A DNA stretch of 36,659 nucleotides from NCBI GenBank assembly GCA_017396515.1, contig JAFQLV010000080.1, positions 1 to 36,659 on the forward strand, read 5' to 3'. The DNA comes from Clostridia bacterium (lineage in GTDB: Bacteria > Bacillota > Clostridia > Oscillospirales > Acutalibacteraceae). A program made the position numbers and the translations under genes. Below the pieces are notes generated by a model, which was not told the origin of the DNA, did no database searches, and was given only the letters and a program-made list of their open reading frames with translations. Shown in pieces: positions 31,249-36,659 of this stretch (the stretch's first letter is position 1; each line of letters opens with the position of its first letter).

Positions 31249-32043
31249 ATGGCAAGATTTTGCTCTTTATTTTCTTCGAGTTCAGGCAACTCGACCTTCC
31301 TTTCCTCGGGAAAGACCAACATTTTGATAGATGCCGGGGTCAGTGCCAAAAGGCTTAAAGAGGCCTTGCTCAGACGGGATATTGACCCTGAGAGCATAGC
31401 GGGCATATTCATAACCCATGAGCACAGCGACCATATAAGCGGTGTACGCGTGCTGGCAGGCAGCTATAAAATACCCGTTTACGCCACCGAGGGGACTCTC
31501 AGCTATATGCAGGAAAACGGCACCGTAAACGGCAAGTTTCCCTTTGAGGTTATTCCCTATGAGGGCATAGAAATAGGCGATATGCTTATAAAGCCCTTCA
31601 CCACACCTCACGACAGCAGGGAAAGCTGCGGTTACAGAATAGAGCTGCCTCATTCTCTCACGGCGGCAATTGCCACGGATATAGGCAAAATCACCGATAA
31701 AATCAAAGAGAATATCATAGGCTGTGACCTTGTTATGTTAGAGTCAAATCACGATATAGGCATGCTGCAGAACGGGCCTTATCCCTATGTGCTGAAAAGA
31801 AGAATACTCTCAGACAGGGGTCATCTTTCAAATGCTGCCTGCGGTGATATGGCGGCAGAGCTTATCTCTAAAGGCACTGCAAGGCTTTATCTCGGACATT
31901 TAAGTGACGAGAATAACTTCCCTGAGCTTGCATTTCAGACGAGTCTTGCCGCAATAAGCGAAAAAACCAATGCTGTCTGCGGAAGAGATTACATACTTGA
32001 GGTGTGCAGAAAAGAAAATTATAAGGATATAGTAAGGTTTTAA
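31249..32043 (+). CDS. walJ: MBL-fold hydrolase WalJ/YycJ
   Basis: 264 residues, beta-lactamase fold. The zinc-binding THEHSDH motif lies at about 55-61, with further ligands in TTPHD, ATDIG and LGHLSDEN. The N-terminal FCSLFSSSSGNSTFL is characteristic of YycJ/WalJ, an exonuclease-like protein linked with the WalRK cell-wall regulon and suspected in DNA repair. The walRK genes themselves are not in the window. The ATG follows a GGGTGA site. rlmH begins 3 bases after its stop. Confidence 0.88.
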   Translation: MARFCSLFSSSSGNSTFLSSGKTNILIDAGVSAKRLKEALLRRDIDPESIAGIFITHEHSDHISGVRVLAGSYKIPVYATEGTLSYMQENGTVNGKFPFEVIPYEGIEIGDMLIKPFTTPHDSRESCGYRIELPHSLTAAIATDIGKITDKIKENIIGCDLVMLESNHDIGMLQNGPYPYVLKRRILSDRGHLSNAACGDMAAELISKGTARLYLGHLSDENNFPELAFQTSLAAISEKTNAVCGRDYILEVCRKENYKDIVRF

Positions 32044-32045
32044 TT

Positions 32046-32528
32046 ATGCTGAATATCACAATTATTGCCATAGGCAAGCTGAAGGAGCAGTATTTGCGTG
32101 ACGCTTCGGCAGAGTACCAAAAAAGGCTGTCAACTCTTTGCAGGCTTAATATAATTGAGCTGCCTGCAGAAAAGCTCAGCGATAACCCTTCGCAAAAAGA
32201 AATAGACAATGCTCTGACGGCGGAGGGCAGAAAAATTACGGAAAAAATCCCCAAGGGAGCAAGGGTTTACACCATGTGCATTGAGGGCAAGCAGCGTTCA
32301 AGCGAGGAGCTCAGCCGTGAGCTTGAAACGGCAGGCGTTGAGGGCATCAGCTCTGTTGCTTTTATTATAGGCGGCTCCTTCGGTCTGAGTGAGGATGTGA
32401 AAAAGCTCAGCAGCCACCGTCTTTCTATGAGCAGAATGACCTTTCCCCATCAGATAGCACGCATTATGCTCCTTGAGCAGATTTACAGAAGCCTGCAGAT
32501 TTCAATAGGCACAAAATATCACAAATAA
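32046..32528 (+). CDS. rlmH: 23S rRNA (pseudouridine1915-N3)-methyltransferase
   Basis: 160 residues, a full-length SPOUT methyltransferase. The SAM-binding knot motif IIGGSFGLS, the MTFPHQIARIMLLEQIYRS block and the invariant C-terminus YHK are all present. It methylates pseudouridine 1915 in helix 69 of 23S rRNA on the assembled ribosome. It sits directly after walJ, a usual Firmicutes order, and is followed by a GNAT gene 9 bases on. Confidence 0.95.
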   Translation: MLNITIIAIGKLKEQYLRDASAEYQKRLSTLCRLNIIELPAEKLSDNPSQKEIDNALTAEGRKITEKIPKGARVYTMCIEGKQRSSEELSRELETAGVEGISSVAFIIGGSFGLSEDVKKLSSHRLSMSRMTFPHQIARIMLLEQIYRSLQISIGTKYHK

Positions 32529-32537
32529 GGTGACAGG

Positions 32538-33026
32538 ATGATAAGAAAAGCTAAGACACAGGATATTCCCGCATTGCTGGAAATATATAATTATGAAGTG
32601 AAAAACGGCGTGGCCACTCTTGATATCAACGAGAAAACGCTGGCACAGTGGAAAGAGTGGTTCCTCAGGCACAACATAAAAAATCATCCCCTTATTGTGC
32701 TGGAAGAAAATGGCATAATCAAGGGCTATGCCAGCCTTTCCTCTTACAGAGAAAAAGAGGCATATGCTTCCACGGTGGAGCTGTCAATATATGTTCATCC
32801 CCGGTTCAGAGGTCAGGGCACAGGCACGGCACTTATGAATGAAATTCTTAATATGGCAAGAGAGGATAAAACGGTGCACACGGTGGTTTCCGTTATAACC
32901 TCGGGCAATGCGGCAAGTGAAAGGCTTCACGATAAATTCGGCTTTAGCTTCTGCGGCAAAATCAAAGAAGCGGGCATTAAGTTCGGTGAATTTGTAGACA
33001 TATCAAATTATCAGCTGATAGTGTAG
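32538..33026 (+). CDS. GNAT N-acetyltransferase (phosphinothricin acetyltransferase-like)
   Basis: 162 residues. The acetyl-CoA-binding motif A is clear (ELSIYVHPRFRGQGTGTALM, about 78-97), as is the late LHDKFGFSFCGKIKEAG motif. The first part (IRKAKTQDIPALLEIYNYEV) matches the Pat/YncA group that acetylates small amines or amino-acid analogues. The specific substrate is unknown. It lies 9 bases after rlmH with GGTGACAGG before the ATG, so it is probably the last gene of the murA-walJ-rlmH run. A weak hairpin (33028-33056) ending in TTTTT follows. Confidence 0.87.
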   Translation: MIRKAKTQDIPALLEIYNYEVKNGVATLDINEKTLAQWKEWFLRHNIKNHPLIVLEENGIIKGYASLSSYREKEAYASTVELSIYVHPRFRGQGTGTALMNEILNMAREDKTVHTVVSVITSGNAASERLHDKFGFSFCGKIKEAGIKFGEFVDISNYQLIV

Positions 33027-33085
33027 AGGAGCTGTTCTGAGGAACGGTTCCTTTTTAAATATTTTATTAAAAAAGAAAAAAACTG

Positions 33086-33114
33086 TTGAAACAACATAGC
33101 GGAGTAACTATACT
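33086..33114 (+). promoter_or_regulatory. Promoter of the second exported phosphoesterase
   Basis: TTGAAA (33086-33091), 17 bases, TATACT (33109-33114), followed by AAAGGAG (33137-33143) before the ATG at 33150. Confidence 0.72.
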
Positions 33115-33149
33115 TAATTTAAAAGCTGAAAGGCGAAAGGAGAAAAAAT

Positions 33150-34109
33150 ATGATAGCCTTAATTACAAAGTTAGTTTCTTTTATGACAGCACTCGTTTGC
33201 ACTATAGTTCCCTTTGTGGGGTACTCTGCCGAAAGACCTGATGATATTCAGCTCAATGTGGCAATGATTTCAGACACTCATATTGATGAAAGGCTGCCCT
33301 TGGGTCAGCTGATGCTTGCAAGCGGACTTGAGGATATGTCAAGAAACCAAACGCCCAATGATGCAGTGCTTATTGCAGGTGACATGACAAATTACGGCAA
33401 TATAGAGGCTGTTGAGGCCTTTTATAATGTGATGAAAAAGCACAGCCCCTATGCTCAGTGGGTTATAGCTCCCGGCAACCACGATATAGGTCATGTTGAA
33501 GATTTCACCCACGACGAAGCAAGACAGTGGCTTATTGATTTATATAACGGCTACACAGGTGAGGAAACAGATAAGATTTATTACAGCAAGGATATCAAGG
33601 GCTATACCTTCATTGTGCTTTGCGATGAAAGTGAGGATAACTGGGATTCCTGCGATATATATGATGAGCAGATAGCTTTTCTTGACAGGGAGCTGCAAAG
33701 AGCAACAGCCGAAGGTAAGCCTGCTTTTGTGGTCTGCCACTGGCCTGTTGAGGGCACAAACGGTCAGCCTATAATCTATGAAGACAGCGGCCTTGACGGA
33801 GAATATTCACAAAAGGTTCAGGCAACCCTTGAAAAGTATGAAAATGTTTTCTTTATCAGCGGACATATGCACGCAGGCATTAACGGCAGACTTGTCAAAG
33901 AGGCTTTCGGCTTTTCATGCGTTGAGACAATCAACGGCGTGACTTATGTAAATCTTCCCACCTATGACCTTGTGAACCGCTACGGCATCCCTTGGAACGG
34001 AATGGGTATGCAGATGGAGGTTTATGAAAACGAGGTTGTTTTCAGAGCAAGACGCTATCTCGTTTCAAGATGGTATGCATTCCACGAATACGAAATACCT
34101 TTAGTATAA
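33150..34109 (+). CDS. Exported calcineurin-like metallophosphoesterase (second)
   Basis: 319 residues. The N-terminal hydrophobic signal (about 5-24) ends near VGYSAE. All metal motifs are intact: MISDTHID, LIAGDMTNYG, APGNHDIG, VVCHWP and SGHMHAGING. Unlike the phosphoesterase at 12511-13839, the D-x-H motif is canonical. It probably hydrolyses phosphoesters outside the cell; the substrate is unknown. It is monocistronic, with its own promoter and a terminator (34119-34153). Confidence 0.87.
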   Translation: MIALITKLVSFMTALVCTIVPFVGYSAERPDDIQLNVAMISDTHIDERLPLGQLMLASGLEDMSRNQTPNDAVLIAGDMTNYGNIEAVEAFYNVMKKHSPYAQWVIAPGNHDIGHVEDFTHDEARQWLIDLYNGYTGEETDKIYYSKDIKGYTFIVLCDESEDNWDSCDIYDEQIAFLDRELQRATAEGKPAFVVCHWPVEGTNGQPIIYEDSGLDGEYSQKVQATLEKYENVFFISGHMHAGINGRLVKEAFGFSCVETINGVTYVNLPTYDLVNRYGIPWNGMGMQMEVYENEVVFRARRYLVSRWYAFHEYEIPLV

Positions 34110-34118
34110 AAAAACTGA

Positions 34119-34153
34119 GCCGTCACCGTGAGCTGTGGCGGCATCTTTAATTT
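34119..34153 (+). terminator. Intrinsic terminator
   Basis: GCCGTCAC (34119-34126) pairs with GTGGCGGC (34135-34142), one G-U pair, followed by ATCTTTAATTT. Confidence 0.78.
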
Positions 34154-34167
34154 AATTCAATATGGGC

Positions 34168-34196
34168 TTTATTTAATTGCAATGATGTGATATAAT
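34168..34196 (+). promoter_or_regulatory. Promoter of the GPH-type transporter gene
   Basis: TTTATT (34168-34173), 17 bases, TATAAT (34191-34196), with an extended -10 TG at 34188-34189. Confidence 0.65.
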
Positions 34197-34226
34197 GAAA
34201 AAAACTCTGAAAAGGTGAGGGAAAAT

Positions 34227-36398
34227 ATGAATCTTATCAACAAAGGCGTTTCAATGCTCAAGGATGTAAAAACCTATTGGCACAAGCCGTCAGAGGGTAA
34301 ATATATGCCCTTTAAGGAGATAATGGCATATTCTGTAGGCGGCTTCGGTGCATATTGCATTTTTACTATGGCTCAGGCATTGCTGCTTTCCACTACAAAT
34401 GTTATTATAGGCAACACTATAGGCATTCAGCCTATGCATATGTATGTTATGTATCTCATTTCTGTAGTGACAAATATACCTCTGACAATGCTCAGGGCAA
34501 ATATGGTTGACAATGTTAAGTATAAAGAGGGCAAGTACCGCCCTTATCTGCTTCGCATGGGTGTTCCCACAGTGCTCATTTCACTGCTGTTTGTTTTCAC
34601 CCCATATAACAGTGTGGGTTACATATGGCGATGCGTGCTTATATTCATATATAATTTCGGCCTGCAGTTTTTCTATAACTTCTTTTATGATGCATATGAA
34701 AATCTTATTCATGTGCTTTCACCCGATTCACAGGAGAGAACAAATGCAACAGCTATTAAAAGCATGATTTATTCTCTGTCGCCCACTATCACAAATTTTG
34801 TTACCCCTCTTATTGCAGATAAGGTTGCAGGCGGAGATATGTATGACCTGAGAGTTTATCAGTGGCTTTATCCCTTTATTGCCGTTGTGGGTGTTGCGCT
34901 TATTATTCTGGTTTATGCCAAAACCGAGGAAAAAATTGTTGTGGCAAAAACTCATGTTATGAAGGTACGCTTTACGGATGCTCTTCGTGAGGTAGCCAAG
35001 AATAAATATTTCTGGATAATCTCCTTTGCAGGCTGGCTGGGCTTTCTTGAAACCTGCACCTATGTTATTTTGCAGTGGCTTTATAACTATGCACATCTTT
35101 GCACTCCGGAGCAGTATTCCTTTGTCACTCTCATAAGAGGTACTGCCTACGGCTGGGGTATGGTGCTGGCTCCCTTTGCAATTAAAAGATGGGGCAAGAA
35201 AAAGGTTCTTATTGTAACTAACCTTTTCAATATACTCTTTCTTGCAATGGTCTATCCTCTTATGGGCTCCATATGGACAGTGCTTTTGTGTATGTATATG
35301 AACTCTATTGCCGATTCCTTTATTCTCGTGCTCAATCCTGCAATTCAGGCGGATATAAGAGACTATCAGCAGTATAAAAGCGGTGAGAGAATTGACGGTA
35401 TGTTCGGTGCGGTGGCAATGATAGGCTCCTTTGTTACTATGGCAACGAGCTCCGTGCTGCCTGCCGTCTATGAAAAGTACGGCATATATTCGGGCAACGG
35501 CTATGAAAATATGTATGATGTGCTTTATGACCCTCAGGTGCTTTATGCTCTTGTGGGGGTACTGGTCATACTTTCTGCAGTGGGTGCGGCACTCAATCTC
35601 ATTCCTTATTTCTTCTATGACCTGACGGAAACCAAGCAAAGAGCAATAATTAAAATTCTGCAGATACGCGCTATGTTTGAGGATTACGGCAACGGAGTGC
35701 TGACAGAGGAGGATATGATAAGCACAATGGAGCTTATCAGGCAGTCAAAGAAAAGACTCGGTGAAGGTACCGCCGATATTGCCGCAATGAAAAAGAATAA
35801 GGCAACAAAGCAGGAAATCAAGCAGGCAACCCTCAGCAACGAGGAATATGAGATTTCTGCAGAAATTATAAAGGAGCTTGAGTGCTTCTCTTCAGAAGAG
35901 GCTCAGGCAAGACTCGCCTGGGCACGGAATATTGTTTCAAGGGGTATTGAAGGAATATCTGAAATTACGGCTGACGATGTTGCCCGGGCAAAAAAGCTGC
36001 CGACTTCCACAAAGCAGGAGCGTCAGATACGCAAGCAGGCTATAGCAGACGCAAAGCTTGGAGTACGCTCACAGAAGGCTATGGCAAGGTGCTATCCTGA
36101 GGGAATTGTGATGTTTGACGAAAATGAACTTAATTCTCTTTATGAAAAGGCAGATGAGCTGTCACAGAAAAAAGCACGACTGCTGAAAGAAAAAGCCCCC
36201 GAAGAGGAAATGTCGGCTGTTTCAAAAGAGCAGAAAAGCGTAGGTGAAAAAATCAGAAGGCTCACTCAGGAGCATCAGAACTTCACCGACAGCACGAAGG
36301 TATATTCCGAAGCGAAAAAATTTATCACCAAGGCAGAAAACTATGCACGCTTCGGTGAGCTTGATGCGAAATATAATCAGGCTATGATGCAAAGCTGA
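34227..36398 (+). CDS. GPH/MFS_2-type sugar-cation symporter with long C-terminal tail
   Basis: 723 residues from ATG 34227, preceded by AGGTGAGGG; a GTG at 34215 lies within that site. About twelve membrane segments span residues 20-475. The start resembles the glycoside-pentoside-hexuronide symporters of the MelB type (FKEIMAYSVGGFGAY). The family imports sugars with a cation; the substrate is unknown and no glycosidase gene is adjacent. The remaining 240 residues are soluble, charged and helical (several Glu/Lys/Gln-rich stretches), about 200 longer than usual symporters. This cytoplasmic tail is unusual and may bind a partner. Confidence 0.85.
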   Translation: MNLINKGVSMLKDVKTYWHKPSEGKYMPFKEIMAYSVGGFGAYCIFTMAQALLLSTTNVIIGNTIGIQPMHMYVMYLISVVTNIPLTMLRANMVDNVKYKEGKYRPYLLRMGVPTVLISLLFVFTPYNSVGYIWRCVLIFIYNFGLQFFYNFFYDAYENLIHVLSPDSQERTNATAIKSMIYSLSPTITNFVTPLIADKVAGGDMYDLRVYQWLYPFIAVVGVALIILVYAKTEEKIVVAKTHVMKVRFTDALREVAKNKYFWIISFAGWLGFLETCTYVILQWLYNYAHLCTPEQYSFVTLIRGTAYGWGMVLAPFAIKRWGKKKVLIVTNLFNILFLAMVYPLMGSIWTVLLCMYMNSIADSFILVLNPAIQADIRDYQQYKSGERIDGMFGAVAMIGSFVTMATSSVLPAVYEKYGIYSGNGYENMYDVLYDPQVLYALVGVLVILSAVGAALNLIPYFFYDLTETKQRAIIKILQIRAMFEDYGNGVLTEEDMISTMELIRQSKKRLGEGTADIAAMKKNKATKQEIKQATLSNEEYEISAEIIKELECFSSEEAQARLAWARNIVSRGIEGISEITADDVARAKKLPTSTKQERQIRKQAIADAKLGVRSQKAMARCYPEGIVMFDENELNSLYEKADELSQKKARLLKEKAPEEEMSAVSKEQKSVGEKIRRLTQEHQNFTDSTKVYSEAKKFITKAENYARFGELDAKYNQAMMQS

Positions 36399-36405
36399 CC
36401 ATTAT

Positions 36406-36443
36406 AAAAAGCCGCAGCTCCCTTAAAAGGAGTTGCGACTTTT
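36406..36443 (+). terminator. Intrinsic terminator
   Basis: AAAAG-CCGCAGCTCC pairs with GGAGTTGCG-A-CTTTT (36406-36443) with one G-U pair and a small bulge. It sits 8 bases after the transporter stop. Confidence 0.75.
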
Positions 36444-36466
36444 GGCTTGTATGAAAGCTAAAACTA

Positions 36467-36495
36467 TTGACAAAGCCTTGCCGAAAGTGTATAAT
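36467..36495 (+). promoter_or_regulatory. Consensus promoter of the terminal RNA region
   Basis: TTGACA (36467-36472), 17 bases, TATAAT (36490-36495). No coding gene follows within the window; it points at a tRNA-like 5' segment. Confidence 0.85.
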
Positions 36496-36541
36496 AGCAG
36501 GGCATTTCGGAAATCACAAAAGAAACAGAAAAAATTCAATA

Positions 36542-36566
36542 TCGAGGCGTAGCGCAGTTTGGTAGC
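36542..36566 (+). other. tRNA-Pro-like 5' segment, apparently truncated
   Basis: CGAGGCG followed by TAGCGCAGTTTGGTAGC reads like the acceptor and D-arm start of a bacterial proline tRNA. After that the match stops: no clear anticodon stem, T-loop (GGTTCAAATCC) or matching CGCCTCG acceptor follows. It could be a truncated tRNA gene, one interrupted by an element running off the window, or an assembly error at a contig end. Confidence 0.4.
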
Positions 36567-36659
36567 ATTGAGCCCGACCGCGTCCGGTGGACGATGCAGG
36601 GAGGGCGAAATGGCGCAGCGGTCAAAGTTTCAGTGCCGCCCCAAGGCACAAAAGAAACT
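36567..36659 (+). other. Unclassified structured sequence at the window edge
   Basis: Several short hairpins occur: CGTCC/GGACG near 36580-36593, GGGCG/CGCCC spanning about 36603-36642, and a nested pair in which AGTTTC...GAAACT encloses GTGCC/GGCAC. No ORF was seen. It matches no RNA class that I recognise. Confidence 0.3.

Noticed and set aside
34728..35639. 303-residue minus-strand ORF
   Set aside because: It lies wholly inside the GPH transporter gene; its composition is rich in His, Cys and Lys with no recognisable motif, as expected of an antisense shadow.

Overview
The window looks like chromosomal DNA of a Gram-positive anaerobe of the class Clostridia, probably an uncultured gut Oscillospirales or Ruminococcaceae-like lineage. 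This rests on moderate GC content, strong AGGAGG-type ribosome sites, occasional TTG/GTG starts, signal peptides and a lipobox of Gram-positive type, a MurA/WalJ/RlmH neighbourhood, a sensory-type [FeFe]-hydrogenase cluster, and Clostridia-typical families (C_GCAxxG_C_C, YfhO, PTS_EIIC_2, DUF3990). The species was not identified. No prophage, transposase, rRNA operon or CRISPR array is visible.

Layout. 1-283 is non-coding with three small hairpins and a repeat. 284-3950 is a tightly packed operon: DRTGG protein, HATPase (anti-sigma/RsbT-like), [FeFe]-hydrogenase-like iron-sulfur protein, second DRTGG protein, PHP phosphoesterase and C_GCAxxG_C_C protein. The hydrogenase keeps the four H-cluster cysteines but has Ala at the proton-relay Cys, so the operon reads as a redox or H2 signalling unit. 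4007-5393 is a toxin-antitoxin-like pair (DUF3990 ADP-ribosyltransferase-fold protein and XRE-type regulator) behind a perfect promoter that carries two near-identical operator repeats. 5498-8877 holds a CapA-like protein and a YfhO membrane protein. 8920-9262 is a compact type I toxin-antitoxin locus: a 30-residue Hol-Tox peptide, a convergent antisense RNA with its own consensus promoter, and long-range 5'-3' complementarity. An array of mini-hairpins follows.

9337-12230 (minus strand) encodes an acyl-CoA synthetase and a PlsC-like acyltransferase with a zinc ribbon. 12511-15232 (plus strand) encodes an exported metallophosphoesterase and an exported family I.5-like lipase. A small zinc-ribbon membrane protein, a PTS_EIIC_2 permease, a HAD phosphatase and an RsuA-type pseudouridine synthase follow. 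18283-23972 is a purine salvage/uptake unit: xanthine phosphoribosyltransferase, BMP-type nucleoside-binding lipoprotein, double-ABC ATPase and two permeases, with a terminator hairpin after the lipoprotein gene.

24154-29462 (minus strand) has RarA, a large exported FnIII/Ig-like protein and a LUD-domain protein that shares the promoter of the large protein. 29889-33026 carries murA, walJ/yycJ, rlmH and a GNAT acetyltransferase. 33150-34109 is a second exported phosphoesterase. 34227-36398 is a GPH-type transporter with a long charged C-terminal tail. The window ends with a consensus promoter reading into a tRNA-Pro-like 5' segment that loses tRNA character and turns into other structured sequence.

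The best candidates for under-described biology are the type I toxin-antitoxin locus (8920-9262), the DUF3990/XRE pair with its double operator, the sensory hydrogenase operon, and the mini-hairpin array at 9263-9338.
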